Assembly (NCBI GenBank): GCA_021838945.1
Contig: JAKCCH010000022.1
Location: 1-37,050, forward strand
Direction of reading: 5' to 3'
From: Actinomycetes bacterium
GTDB taxonomy: Bacteria > Actinomycetota > Acidimicrobiia > Acidimicrobiales > Bog-793
DNA: 37,050 nucleotides
This document shows, in pieces, positions 1 through 7,769 of the stretch (positions are counted from its first letter, which is position 1; every line of letters starts with the position of its first letter). The position numbers and the translations under genes were made by a program. The notes under the pieces were generated by a model. That model had not been told where the DNA came from and ran no database searches. It saw only the letters and a list, made by a program, of their open reading frames with translations.

Positions 1-1
1 G

Positions 2-1318
2 CTCGCCCGTCGGCTCCAGCTTGGAGACCCTGGCGGGCACCTCCGCCGAGGTCTCGCCAGCTTCCCGTTCTCCGGCGTAGCCGAGCAGGTCATCGAGCGC
101 TATTACAAGCCCGGGGGCATCGACGCGAGACGCCCGTTCCGCCCGGTCCCTGCCAGTTCGCTGCGGCCAAGGCCCTCGGCAGCACTGCTTGCAGTCGCCG
201 CCAACTTCGTCGAGGTGTTCCTCGCCAAAGAGAACCACGACGGCCCCGTAGGGGTTAACTACCTCGAGAAGCTGCAGATGGCCACGCCAGCGGCCGTGTA
301 CGGCGCCATGCTGGCCGGGGTCGACTATGTGCTGATGGGAGCCGGTATCCCCGCTGATATACCCGGCCTGCTGACCAGCCTGGCCGCTGGGCGCTCGGGA
401 AGCGTGACCGTTGGAGTGCATGCGAGCGCGGGGACTCCTGCAACGGTCGTTATCGACCCGGCCACGCTGTTTGGCGTCACGGCCGAGATGCCACGGCCGA
501 GGTTTCTTGCCATCGTCTCGTCGAACGTGCTCGCCAGCTATCTGGCCAGAGACGATCGTACCCGCCCGGACGGGTACGTGGTGGAGGGAGCGGGAGCCGG
601 TGGGCACAACGCCCCGCCTCGAGGTCCGCTCGTTTTGGACGAAGCTGGCGAGCCTGTGTACGGACCGCGCGACGTGGTCGACCTTGACAAGATGGCAGCG
701 CTGGGCCTGCCGTACTGGCTCGCTGGCGGGCAGACCGGCCCAGGGAGGCTCCGCGACGCCCGCGCTCGTGGGGCGGCCGGCATCCAAGTCGGATCGGCTT
801 TCGCCCTCTGCGACGAGTCCGGGATGGACCCCTCGCTCAAACGGGACTTGATCGACCGTTGGTTCGCCGGCACCCTCAAGGTCCGTACCGACCCTGTCGC
901 TTCTCCCACCGGGTTCCCGCTCAAGGTCGCACACCTGGCCGGGACGGTAGCCGAGCAGTTGGTCTACGAGCAGCGCACCAGGATCTGCGATGTCGGCTTC
1001 CTCCGCCTCCCATATCGTAAGGCAAATGGCAGGATCGGCTACCGATGTCCGGCAGAGCCGATCAGCACCTACGTCGGCAAGGGCGGCCAGGTCGAAGACA
1101 CCGCTGATCGGCGCTGTTTGTGCAACGGGTTGATCGCCACGATCGGGCTCGGGCAACGACGCCCGGCCCAGCAGAACGAACCCCCGTTGGTCACCATAGG
1201 CCAGGATCTCTCGTTCCTCCGCGACCTCGCGTCATCACCCGACCGCAGCTACACCGCTGCCGACGTGATCGCCTATCTTCTTCGGTCCGCCTTCCGACAG
1301 GACACCTATCCGCGATAG
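2..1318 (+). CDS. Nitronate monooxygenase-like flavoprotein (5' end outside window)
   Basis: The frame is open from base 2, so the start lies upstream of the window and about 439 residues are visible. The protein belongs to the 2-nitropropane dioxygenase / nitronate monooxygenase superfamily, FMN-dependent TIM barrels. Visible marks are AANFVEVFLAKE, then PVGVNYLEKLQ, GAMLAGVDYVLMGAGIP, the glycine-rich VVEGAGAGGHNAPPRG, and GIQVGSAFALCDESG near the phosphate-binding end. The C-terminus carries GYRCPAEP and CLCNGL, a cysteine-bearing tail typical of the long subgroup related to PfaD-like proteins. An internal GTG at 215 would cut off conserved residues and is not the real start. The gene ends just before a recombinase remnant. 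The true substrate cannot be read from sequence. Confidence 0.85.
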   Translation, partial: LARRLQLGDPGGHLRRGLASFPFSGVAEQVIERYYKPGGIDARRPFRPVPASSLRPRPSAALLAVAANFVEVFLAKENHDGPVGVNYLEKLQMATPAAVYGAMLAGVDYVLMGAGIPADIPGLLTSLAAGRSGSVTVGVHASAGTPATVVIDPATLFGVTAEMPRPRFLAIVSSNVLASYLARDDRTRPDGYVVEGAGAGGHNAPPRGPLVLDEAGEPVYGPRDVVDLDKMAALGLPYWLAGGQTGPGRLRDARARGAAGIQVGSAFALCDESGMDPSLKRDLIDRWFAGTLKVRTDPVASPTGFPLKVAHLAGTVAEQLVYEQRTRICDVGFLRLPYRKANGRIGYRCPAEPISTYVGKGGQVEDTADRRCLCNGLIATIGLGQRRPAQQNEPPLVTIGQDLSFLRDLASSPDRSYTAADVIAYLLRSAFRQDTYPR

Positions 1319-1339
1319 CGCTCCAGGAGCAGCGGCACC

Positions 1340-1504
1340 GAGCCCCCCGGCCGCGAGCTCATCGGCGAGATCCGCGCGGAGATCGAGCGCGTCGTCAACC
1401 ACGCCAGCCCCGACGTCGTGAAGCAACTCTTCGCCGAGCTGATCGACCGCATCGAGATCTCGCCCGACAACCACGCCTACCTGTACTTCCGGGTCCCGGA
1501 CGCG
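1340..1504 (+). pseudogene. C-terminal remnant of a large serine recombinase
   Basis: One frame encodes RELIGEIRAEIERVV, then SPDVVKQLFAELIDRIEIS and AYLYFRVP. This is the pattern at the extreme C-terminus of resolvase/invertase-type serine recombinases, where a helix leads into a strand ending FxVP. No catalytic N-terminal domain and no plausible start is present. The same frame upstream, across the stop at 1316-1318, is the unrelated nitronate monooxygenase. After VP the reading runs into DNA antisense to ssrA. I read it as a decayed leftover of a mobile element that used the ssrA end. Family recognition rests on about 50 residues, so confidence is moderate. Confidence 0.5.
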
Positions 1505-1509
1505 AAGAA

Positions 1510-1533
1510 GCCCGGGCCGATTGGGACCCGGGC
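1510..1533 (-). terminator. GC hairpin downstream of ssrA, possible terminator
   Basis: GCCCGGG (1510-1516) and CCCGGGC (1527-1533) form a 7 bp stem with a 10-base loop, about 45 bases past the 3' end of ssrA. On the minus strand it is followed by a short pyrimidine run (CTTCTT) rather than a clean T-tract, so its terminator activity is a guess. Confidence 0.35.
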
Positions 1534-1577
1534 CGCTTGCAGGACCCCCGGTTCGTATGGGGTCACATCATGTTCAT

Positions 1578-1926
<349 letters not shown>

Positions 1927-1950
1927 TTGGTTGGTTGATCAGGGTCTAAC

Positions 1951-1956
1951 ACTCTA
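1951..1956 (-). promoter_or_regulatory. Probable -10 element of ssrA
   Basis: The minus strand reads TAGAGT, a TANNNT hexamer, 24 bases before the mature 5' end. Transcription would start about 16 bases upstream of that end, leaving a short leader for RNase P to remove. No convincing -35 was seen. Confidence 0.35.
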
Positions 1957-1999
1957 CCGGACGCCGTCGGGTCTCTCCCTCCCCGGCCCCGGCGTCCGG
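1957..1999. repeat. 10 bp inverted repeat upstream of ssrA
   Basis: CCGGACGCCG (1957-1966) and CGGCGTCCGG (1990-1999) are exact reverse complements around a 23-base pyrimidine-rich centre. The repeat sits between smpB and ssrA, directly upstream of the presumed ssrA -10. It could end smpB transcription or bind a protein. No T-tract follows. Confidence 0.5.
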
Positions 2000-2016
2000 A
2001 CCCGATCACGACGGCG

Positions 2017-2064
2017 AACTGGCAGGCAGATCGCGTCGAAAGCGGCGCGGTCTGCCTGCCAGTT
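2017..2064. repeat. Perfect 14 bp inverted repeat downstream of smpB
   Basis: AACTGGCAGGCAGA (2017-2030) and TCTGCCTGCCAGTT (2051-2064) are exact reverse complements separated by 20 bases. As RNA it would be a very stable stem-loop about 70 bases after the smpB stop. There is no U-tract on either side, so it is not a textbook intrinsic terminator. It may be a terminator, an RNA-stability element or a protein site. Confidence 0.6.
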
Positions 2065-2132
2065 GCACGGCGGCCGGCTCCTCCGACCCACCTGCGGAGT
2101 CCCGTCCGCGGTGGCCCGGGAGGGCCGCCGCG

Positions 2133-2642
2133 CTAGCGCGCCTCGTACTCCTTCACGCTGCGAGCCGTCTCCCGTGCGGCGTCCCGAGCGGCGATGGCAT
2201 GGCGCTTGTCGTAGAGCCGCCGCCCACGGGCTAGCCCGATCTCGACCTTCGCCCGTCCGTCCTTGAAGTAGATCGACAGCGGCACGAGCGTGAGCGACTT
2301 CTGCGACACCTGCCCCGCCAGCTCGTCGATCTCGGCGCGGTGCAGCAGGAGCTTTCGCGGCCGGTCCGGTTCGAAACGCCCATATCCGGCCGCATACTCG
2401 TACGGCGCCACATGCGCCCCCACGAGCCACGCCTCCCCGTCGTCGATCCGCGCATAGGCGTCCTGGAGCGACACCTGCCCAGCCCGCAGCGACTTCACCT
2501 CGGCACCGCGCAGCGCGATCCCGCACTCGAAGGTCTCGAGGATCTCGTAGTCGTGCCGCGCGCGCCGGTTCTGGGCGACGCGCCGGATGCCCCGCTCGGC
2601 ATCGGCGCGGGCCCGTGCGCTGGCGCTCTTCTTCTTCGGCAC
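2133..2642 (-). CDS. smpB: SmpB, tmRNA-binding protein
   Basis: SmpB binds the tRNA-like domain of tmRNA and delivers it to stalled ribosomes. The core is plain to see: VAQNRRARHDYEILETFECG, then GAEVKSLRAGQVSLQDAYA, RPRKLLLHR, and the lysine/arginine-rich C-terminus KVEIGLARGRRLYDKRHA that enters the mRNA channel. I chose GTG at 2642 (VPKKKSAS...), giving 169 residues, close to the usual 155-165. It has no Shine-Dalgarno, but TAGCGT lies 8 bases upstream, which fits leaderless translation. The open frame extends further upstream, but that extension would run through the divergent mec gene. ssrA, its RNA partner, lies downstream on the same strand. Confidence 0.95.
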   Translation of the reverse strand: MPKKKSASARARADAERGIRRVAQNRRARHDYEILETFECGIALRGAEVKSLRAGQVSLQDAYARIDDGEAWLVGAHVAPYEYAAGYGRFEPDRPRKLLLHRAEIDELAGQVSQKSLTLVPLSIYFKDGRAKVEIGLARGRRLYDKRHAIAARDAARETARSVKEYEAR

Positions 2643-2650
2643 GGCGTTGA

Positions 2651-2660
2651 ACGCTACCGT
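2651..2660. promoter_or_regulatory. Overlapping bidirectional -10 elements of smpB and mec
   Basis: The decamer ACGCTACCGT is nearly palindromic. The plus strand reads TACCGT (2655-2660), 7 bases before the mec ATG. The minus strand reads TAGCGT (2656-2651), 8 bases before the smpB GTG. Both are TANNNT hexamers sharing the central TA, so the two divergent genes probably start, without leaders, from one symmetric promoter. Confidence 0.5.
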
Positions 2661-2667
2661 GGCGCCG

Positions 2668-3126
2668 ATGCCCTCCCTGGTCGCAGGCGGTCTCCGAGAC
2701 GATTCCGTGCTCCGCCTCGAGGCGCGCCATCTCGACGAGATGGCTGCCCACTGCCTCACCTGCTATCCCGAGGAAGGATGCGGCCTCCTCGTCGGAGACC
2801 CCACGACCGGCACCGTCACCGAGGTGCACCCGACCGAGAACGTGGCGCACTCGGGCCAGGTCTACAGCGTCGATCCGAAGGCCTACCTGCGTGTCGACCG
2901 GGCGGCAGAGGATGCCGGCCGCGCCATCATCGGCGTCTTCCACTCTCACACCCACACCGATCCCTGGCCGTCTCCGACAGACGTGGAGGAGGCGATGGGA
3001 CCCCTCAAAGACCCAACTTGGCACTACGTCCTCGTGTCGCTCCGCCACGAGCTGCCATCCACTCGTTCGTACCGCATCCAGGACGGGAACATCTCCGAAG
3101 AGCCCGTGGTTGTGCTTGGTCAGTAG
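2668..3126 (+). CDS. mec: Mec-type JAMM/MPN metalloprotease for sulfur-carrier CysO
   Basis: This is a 152-residue JAB1/MPN domain protein. The zinc site is complete: Glu in YPEEGCGLLVG (E35/E36) and the JAMM motif H-S-H-x7-S-x2-D at H92, H94, S102 and D105. In Mycobacterium tuberculosis the equivalent Mec protein cleaves the cysteine adduct from the C-terminal Gly-Gly of CysO, releasing free cysteine and regenerating the carrier. The next two genes are cysO and cysM in the same order, which makes that role very likely here. ATG 2668 was chosen because it follows TACCGT by 7 bases and precedes the first conserved segment (LEARHLDEM). There is no Shine-Dalgarno. Confidence 0.88.
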   Translation: MPSLVAGGLRDDSVLRLEARHLDEMAAHCLTCYPEEGCGLLVGDPTTGTVTEVHPTENVAHSGQVYSVDPKAYLRVDRAAEDAGRAIIGVFHSHTHTDPWPSPTDVEEAMGPLKDPTWHYVLVSLRHELPSTRSYRIQDGNISEEPVVVLGQ

Positions 3127-3130
3127 AATC

Positions 3131-3145
3131 TGACCAAACCGGTCA
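3131..3145. promoter_or_regulatory. Short inverted repeat between mec and cysO
   Basis: TGACC-AAACC-GGTCA is a 5 bp inverted repeat in the 34-base gap before cysO. It is just upstream of the cysO Shine-Dalgarno (CGGAGG) and could be an operator, but repeats this short occur by chance. Confidence 0.2.
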
Positions 3146-3160
3146 ACAATCGGAGGCATC

Positions 3161-3436
3161 GTGTCCGTTGAAGTTCGCATACCTACCGTGCTGCGCTCCG
3201 CCTCAGCCGGCCAGGCCGTCGTGTCGGTCGATGGCTCGACCATCGGCGAGGTCCTTGGCATGCTGCAGGACGCCTACCCGGGTGTGCGAGGGCAGTTGTT
3301 GACGGACGAGGGGAGGCTGCACCGTTTCGTCAACGTGTACGTGAACGACGACGACGTGCGCTACCTCGACAAGCTCGACACCAAGGTCAACGACGGTGAC
3401 GTCGTGTCGATCCTCCCGGCGGTCGCCGGAGGCTGA
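3161..3436 (+). CDS. cysO: CysO, ubiquitin-like sulfur carrier for cysteine synthesis
   Basis: This 91-residue ThiS/MoaD-family beta-grasp protein ends in Gly-Gly, the residues that are adenylated and converted to a thiocarboxylate. Family marks are VRIPTVLR at the start, YPGVRGQLLTDEGRLHRFVNVYVNDDDVRYL in the middle and GDVVSILPAVAGG at the end. With a CysM that uses O-phosphoserine, the thiocarboxylate donates sulfide to make a CysO-cysteine adduct, which Mec then cleaves. The GTG start has a clear CGGAGG 6 bases upstream. cysM starts 10 bases after the stop, so cysO and cysM are surely cotranscribed. Confidence 0.92.
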   Translation: MSVEVRIPTVLRSASAGQAVVSVDGSTIGEVLGMLQDAYPGVRGQLLTDEGRLHRFVNVYVNDDDVRYLDKLDTKVNDGDVVSILPAVAGG

Positions 3437-3446
3437 CCGGAGCGAC

Positions 3447-4394
3447 ATGGCCGTCTATCCGAGCATCCTCGACCTGATCGGGAACACCCCGCTCGTCGAC
3501 GTCTCCGTTCTCAGCCCCAACCCGCAGGCTCAGATCCTCGTCAAGCTCGAGGGCCAGAACCCCGGTGGGTCCGTGAAGGACCGGCCGGCGCTCGCCATGA
3601 TCGAGGACGCCGAGAAGCAAGGGCTCCTCCTGCCCGGCGCCACGCTCATCGAGCCGTCGTCCGGCAACACCGGGATCGGCCTCGCCATGGTCTGCAGGGT
3701 GAAGGGCTACCACCTGAAGGTCGTCCTACCCTCGAATGTCTCGGTCGAGCGCCGCCAGCTGCTCGAGCTCTGGGGCGCCGAGATCATCGAGTCGCCCGGC
3801 GCGGAGGGCTCGAACGGGGCCGTCCGCCTCGCGCGCCGGATCGCGGCCGAGCACCCCGAGTGGGTCTTCCTCTACCAATACGGCAACCCGGCGAACCCGA
3901 GGGCGCACTACGAGGGGACCGGGCCGGAGATCTTCCGCGACTGCCCCGAGATCACGCATCTCGTCGCCGGCCTCGGCACGAGCGGCACGCTCCTCGGCGT
4001 CGGGACGTACCTCAAAGAGCACAAGCCCGACGTGCAGATCTGGGCTGTCGAGCCTCCGTCGGGAGAGATGGTCGACGGCCTCAGGAATTTCGACGACGGC
4101 TACATCCCGCCCATCTTCCTCGATGGCGGGGGCGAGCACCTTCTCGACCGCAAGACGGTCGTCGGGCCGAGAGACTCCATCCTCTGGACCCGGCACCTGG
4201 CCGATGTCGGCATCTTCGCAGGCCTGTCGACCGGTGCGGCGATGGCCGGCGCCGTCAAGTGCGCCTCGGCGATCGATTCCGGCGTGATCGTGTTCGTCTC
4301 GGCGGACGGCGGCTGGAAGTACCTGTCCACGAACGCCTGGACCGGCGATCTCGACGATGTCGTGGAGCGGGCGAAGTCGCTCATCTACTTCTGA
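3447..4394 (+). CDS. cysM: CysM, CysO-dependent cysteine synthase (PLP enzyme)
   Basis: This 315-residue fold-type II PLP enzyme of the cysteine synthase family has the signature LIGNTPLVDV, the Schiff-base lysine K44 in NPGGSVKDRPA, the substrate loop EPSSGNTGIGLA and the phosphate-binding GLGTSGTLLGVG. The order mec-cysO-cysM matches M. tuberculosis, where CysM prefers O-phosphoserine and CysO thiocarboxylate over O-acetylserine and free sulfide. I infer the same donor here. The ATG at 3447 places the conserved N-terminus (MAVYPSILDLIGNTP) at the start. An in-frame upstream ATG at 3396 lies inside cysO and is rejected. The C-terminus is complete (WTGDLDDVVERAKSLIYF). Confidence 0.93.
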   Translation: MAVYPSILDLIGNTPLVDVSVLSPNPQAQILVKLEGQNPGGSVKDRPALAMIEDAEKQGLLLPGATLIEPSSGNTGIGLAMVCRVKGYHLKVVLPSNVSVERRQLLELWGAEIIESPGAEGSNGAVRLARRIAAEHPEWVFLYQYGNPANPRAHYEGTGPEIFRDCPEITHLVAGLGTSGTLLGVGTYLKEHKPDVQIWAVEPPSGEMVDGLRNFDDGYIPPIFLDGGGEHLLDRKTVVGPRDSILWTRHLADVGIFAGLSTGAAMAGAVKCASAIDSGVIVFVSADGGWKYLSTNAWTGDLDDVVERAKSLIYF

Positions 4395-4455
4395 CGCCTA
4401 CTTCTGAGCCCCTTGGCGCGGCTGCCCGGGCCTGCTCGTGGGCATGATGTAACCA

Positions 4456-5322
4456 GTGGGACAGCTTGCCGGGACGAGCGAAAGTGACGAGCGTCCGATC
4501 GGCGTGTTCGACAGTGGCTTCGGAGGGCTGACGGTCGCGCGGTCGCTCATCGACCTGCTCCCTCACGAGCATCTCGTCTACGTCGGCGACACCGGGCGCT
4601 ACCCCTACGGTCCACGCCCGGCTCACGAGGTGCTGGGATTCGCCACCGAGATCGGCGACCATCTCACGACCGCGGTCGGGTGCAAGATGCTCGTGGTCGC
4701 CTGCAACACGGCGGCATCGGTGGCCATGACGGCCCTCACCGAACGGTCAGGCGTGCCGGTCGTCGGCGTTCTCGAGCCGGGCATGCGGGCCGCAGCCAAA
4801 GCGAGTAGGAACGGTCGCGTCGGCATCATCGGAACGGTGGGCACCATCGGGTCCGGCGCCTACCAGGAGCTCGCTCGGGCCATGGCGCCGGAGGTCGAGG
4901 TCACATGCGCCGCCTGCCCCGGCTTCGTCGAGTTCGTGGAACGGGGCGAGACAGACGGCGACCAGGTTCACGTGCTCGCCGAGCGGCTGCTCGCTCCTCT
5001 CCGCGAAGCCGAAGTGGACACGGTGCTCCTCGGGTGCACGCACTATCCGTACCTCGCGAGGACGATCGGCGACGTGATGGGCCGCGATGTCGTCCTCGTC
5101 TCCTCCGCCGACGAGACGGCCTTCGACGTGCGGGCGCTGATCGACCGGCTCGGGATCGGGCGGCCCTCGACGGCTCCGGCCCCCCGGCACCGCTGGCTCT
5201 CCTCCGGCGACGTGGACTGGTTCGTCGAGATGGGTCAACGGCTCCTCGGGCCCGAGCTCGACTCCGCCGAAACACTCGACCTGTCACCGCCCCCGACTTC
5301 ACCCCCCGACGGGGCGTGGTAA
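4456..5322 (+). CDS. murI: Glutamate racemase
   Basis: MurI interconverts L- and D-glutamate for peptidoglycan synthesis. The 288-residue protein has IGVFDSGFGGLTVARSL near the start, the first catalytic cysteine C83 in VVACNTAAS, GVLEPG in the middle and the second catalytic cysteine C194 in LLGCTHYPYL. Length is slightly above the usual 260-280 because of short N- and C-terminal extensions. The GTG start lacks a Shine-Dalgarno, but CATGAT lies 7 bases upstream, a possible -10 for a leaderless message. rph follows 9 bases after the stop. Confidence 0.95.
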   Translation: MGQLAGTSESDERPIGVFDSGFGGLTVARSLIDLLPHEHLVYVGDTGRYPYGPRPAHEVLGFATEIGDHLTTAVGCKMLVVACNTAASVAMTALTERSGVPVVGVLEPGMRAAAKASRNGRVGIIGTVGTIGSGAYQELARAMAPEVEVTCAACPGFVEFVERGETDGDQVHVLAERLLAPLREAEVDTVLLGCTHYPYLARTIGDVMGRDVVLVSSADETAFDVRALIDRLGIGRPSTAPAPRHRWLSSGDVDWFVEMGQRLLGPELDSAETLDLSPPPTSPPDGAW

Positions 5323-5331
5323 GCCTCAGGC

Positions 5332-6090
5332 ATGACCTCCACCGCGTCCGCGCGCCGTGACGGCCGCGCCCCCGACGAGCTGCGGCCTGTCTCGTTCGAG
5401 CGGGACTTCACCGAATTCGCCGCCGGTTCGATGCTGGTGCGCATGGGCCGTACAGCGGTCCTCTGCACTGCCTCGGTCGACGAGGACGTGCCGCGGTGGA
5501 TGCGCGGCACAGGCAAGGGATGGGTGACTGCGGAGTACTCGTTGCTGCCTGGGTCCTCAACGGAACGTGTGAGCCGTGAGGCGGCGAGGGGACGTCAGTC
5601 CGGCCGGACCCACGAGATCCAGCGCCTGATCGGCCGGTCGCTCCGCGCCGTGTGCGACCTGGTGGCGCTCGGTGAGCGCCAGATCGTGCTCGACTGCGAC
5701 GTCCTGCAAGCCGACGGAGGCACCCGCACGGCGTCGATCACCGGCGCCTACCTTGCGCTGCACGACGCCTGCAGCCGGCTCGTCGCAAAGGGGGCGATCC
5801 CCAGGCATCCGCTGACGGACCACTGCGCAGCCGTGTCGGTCGGTGTGGTCGGAGCCACCTCGGTGCTCGACCTCGACTACTCGGAGGATTCGACCGCCGA
5901 AGTGGACATGAACCTCGTGATGACGGGGTCGGGCCGTTTCGTCGAGGTGCAGGGAACGGCCGAAGGCATCGCCTTCACCCGTTCGGAGCTGGACGAGATG
6001 CTCCGGCTCGGTGAGCTCGGCATCAAGCAGCTCCACGCCCTCCAGGCGGAGATGGTGTCGGTCCCGCCGGAACCGCGGCCGGCACTGTGA
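5332..6090 (+). CDS. rph: Ribonuclease PH
   Basis: This phosphate-dependent 3'-to-5' exoribonuclease trims tRNA 3' ends in the cytoplasm. At 252 residues it is full length for the family. Diagnostic segments are [91 protein letters not shown] and a final EVQGTAEG. It starts at ATG 5332, 9 bases after murI, and its TGA overlaps the GTG of the next gene, which points to translational coupling with the nucleotide pyrophosphatase. The rph-rdgB pairing is common across bacteria. Confidence 0.96.
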   Translation: MTSTASARRDGRAPDELRPVSFERDFTEFAAGSMLVRMGRTAVLCTASVDEDVPRWMRGTGKGWVTAEYSLLPGSSTERVSREAARGRQSGRTHEIQRLIGRSLRAVCDLVALGERQIVLDCDVLQADGGTRTASITGAYLALHDACSRLVAKGAIPRHPLTDHCAAVSVGVVGATSVLDLDYSEDSTAEVDMNLVMTGSGRFVEVQGTAEGIAFTRSELDEMLRLGELGIKQLHALQAEMVSVPPEPRPAL

Positions 6091-6707
6091 CGGGCGAGGC
6101 CGAGGTAGAGCTCGTCCTCGCCACCGCGAACCCGGACAAGGCGGCGGAGGTGCGTGACATCCTCTGCTCCGTGCTCGGTGCCGGGATCGTTCTCCACGGC
6201 CGTCCCGCAGACGTGCCCGAGGTGGCGGAGACGGGTGACACGCTCGAGGAGAACGCCCGGCTGAAAGCAGTGGCGCTGGCGGCGGCGACCGGCCTCGGCG
6301 CAGTCGCAGACGACACGGGACTGGCCGTCGACGCTCTCGGGGGCGCGCCTGGCGTCTATGCCTCGCGGTATGCGGGAGAGCACGCGACCTATGCCGACAA
6401 CGTCGCGAAGCTCCTCCGGGAGATGGAGGGGGTGGGGGAGCGAGGGGCGCGCTTCTCGACGGTCGCGTACGCCGTCCTGCCGGACGGAACAGAATTCTCG
6501 GCCGTCGGCGACGTCGAAGGCGTCATTTCGCTGGCGCCTCGGGGAGATGGCGGTTTCGGGTACGACCCGGTCTTCGTCCCGGTCGAGGGGGACGGGAGGA
6601 CCTTCGCCGAGATGTCCCCTGCTGAAAAGCACGATCTGTCCCACCGCGGCCGCGCCTTTCGCGCGCTGGCTGGGCTGCTGGCCGCCCGCCGACCTGAGCG
6701 CCGCTAG
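6087..6707 (+). CDS. rdgB: RdgB/HAM1 non-canonical purine NTP pyrophosphatase
   Basis: This enzyme hydrolyses dITP, XTP and related damaged purine nucleotides to monophosphates, keeping them out of DNA and RNA. The 206-residue HAM1 domain shows [18 protein letters not shown] at the N-terminus, [14 protein letters not shown], the metal-binding [25 protein letters not shown] and [21 protein letters not shown]. The GTG start overlaps the rph stop (GTGA). It is the last gene of the plus-strand run. The next gene is convergent and ends 6 bases away. Confidence 0.95.
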   Translation: MTGEAEVELVLATANPDKAAEVRDILCSVLGAGIVLHGRPADVPEVAETGDTLEENARLKAVALAAATGLGAVADDTGLAVDALGGAPGVYASRYAGEHATYADNVAKLLREMEGVGERGARFSTVAYAVLPDGTEFSAVGDVEGVISLAPRGDGGFGYDPVFVPVEGDGRTFAEMSPAEKHDLSHRGRAFRALAGLLAARRPERR

Positions 6708-6713
6708 GGAGGC

Positions 6714-7736
6714 CTACCAACCGCGGAGGTCGATGAGCCAGGTGTCGAGCACCTCGGCGTCGCCGACGGCCTGGCCCGCCGCAGCGTCGAGGAGCCTGTC
6801 CACGATGTGCAGCCGGTCGTGGTAGGCGAGCGTCGGGTCGACGTGCGCGGGCTGGACCAGGACGCGGCTGCCCACGCTCATCGCCGGGGCGAACGTGAGG
6901 TGCTCGTCCGAGCAGAACCAGACATCGGCACCCGTTATGGACGGGTTCCCGTGATCCATGCCGAGGGACTTGAGCCCGCAGTCGGCGACCGCGTGCCTCC
7001 CGTGGCTCGAGATGACGGTCGCGAGCACGTGGACCGCCTGGTGGAAGGGCAGCCCCAGCTTCGCGTATGCCGTGTCCATCAGGGCGTACGATCCGGCCTG
7101 GATCTCCGTCGCCCAGGTGTTGAAGGCGTAGGTGCCGGTCCCACCGCCCGAGATGATCGGACCACCGACCAGCTCGGCAGCGCGCATGAGGAGCTCCATG
7201 GAACGCCGGCACCCCGCCGCCCGCTCCTCCGCCACCGTCAGGCCTACGACGTGGCCCTCGTAGCCCATGACTCCCTCGACACTGAGCCCCAGCCGCCTCG
7301 CGGAGTCCGCCAACCGGGCGGCATCGTCGGGATCGCAGCCACAGCGCGGCAGGCCGACGTCGACGTCGACGAGCACCTCGTGGACCCCGCCGCGGGCAGC
7401 AGCGTGAACGGTCTCATCGGAGTCGACCGCCACGATGACACGGTGTCCCTCGTCCACGAGGCTGCCGATTCGCCGGCAGTCGAGGACCTCGTTCGCCAGG
7501 AGCAGGTCCGCGCCGAGGCCGGCCGCGGCCATGCCCTCGCACTCGCGGATGGTGGCGCACGTGAAGCCGTGGTGGCCCGCCTCGTACTGGCGTCTCGCGA
7601 GCTCTGTGCACTTGTGCGCCTTCACGTGCGGACGAAGCCGCGGGCCTGGCAGCGCCGCCGACATCTCCTCGATGTTGTGCTCGAAGGCGGCGCGATCGAC
7701 GACGAGGGAGGGCGTCTGCAAGTCACCGACACGCAT
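6714..7736 (-). CDS. D-threonine aldolase / D-serine dehydratase family PLP enzyme
   Basis: This 340-residue fold-type III PLP protein has an alanine-racemase-like N-terminal barrel. It begins LQTPSLVVDRAAFEHNI, and the PLP lysine is K39 in RPHVKAHKC. The C-terminal metal site reads H298-V-D300. D-serine dehydratases of the family have His-x-Cys for zinc, whereas, from memory, the characterised D-threonine aldolases have His-x-Asp for manganese. The aspartate therefore favours retro-aldol cleavage of D-threonine or D-3-hydroxy amino acids. That is inference from one residue. The ATG start is preceded by TACCGT with a 7-base gap and no Shine-Dalgarno. The gene converges on rdgB and diverges from the FGGY kinase. 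Confidence 0.8.
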   Translation of the reverse strand: MRVGDLQTPSLVVDRAAFEHNIEEMSAALPGPRLRPHVKAHKCTELARRQYEAGHHGFTCATIRECEGMAAAGLGADLLLANEVLDCRRIGSLVDEGHRVIVAVDSDETVHAAARGGVHEVLVDVDVGLPRCGCDPDDAARLADSARRLGLSVEGVMGYEGHVVGLTVAEERAAGCRRSMELLMRAAELVGGPIISGGGTGTYAFNTWATEIQAGSYALMDTAYAKLGLPFHQAVHVLATVISSHGRHAVADCGLKSLGMDHGNPSITGADVWFCSDEHLTFAPAMSVGSRVLVQPAHVDPTLAYHDRLHIVDRLLDAAAGQAVGDAEVLDTWLIDLRGW

Positions 7737-7743
7737 TCGGCGA

Positions 7744-7762
7744 ACGGTAGTGGGAGTAGCGT
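7744..7762. promoter_or_regulatory. Back-to-back -10 elements of the divergent aldolase/FGGY pair
   Basis: The minus strand reads TACCGT (7749-7744), 7 bases before the aldolase ATG. The plus strand reads TAGCGT (7757-7762), 7 bases before an in-frame GTG at 7770. The two hexamers are 7 bases apart and point away from each other. Both fit leaderless start sites. Confidence 0.5.
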
Positions 7763-7769
7763 TGCCGCG

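Noticed and set aside
1945-1958. Similar short strings CTAACACTCTACC near ssrA and GTAACACTCTCACC at 11112 that might be a shared regulatory box.
   Set aside because: They lie in opposite orientation relative to their genes and are only two copies, so chance is the simplest reading.
6807-7769. Long 5' extension of the FGGY frame.
   Set aside because: It is antisense to the D-threonine aldolase-like gene and has no sugar-kinase content.
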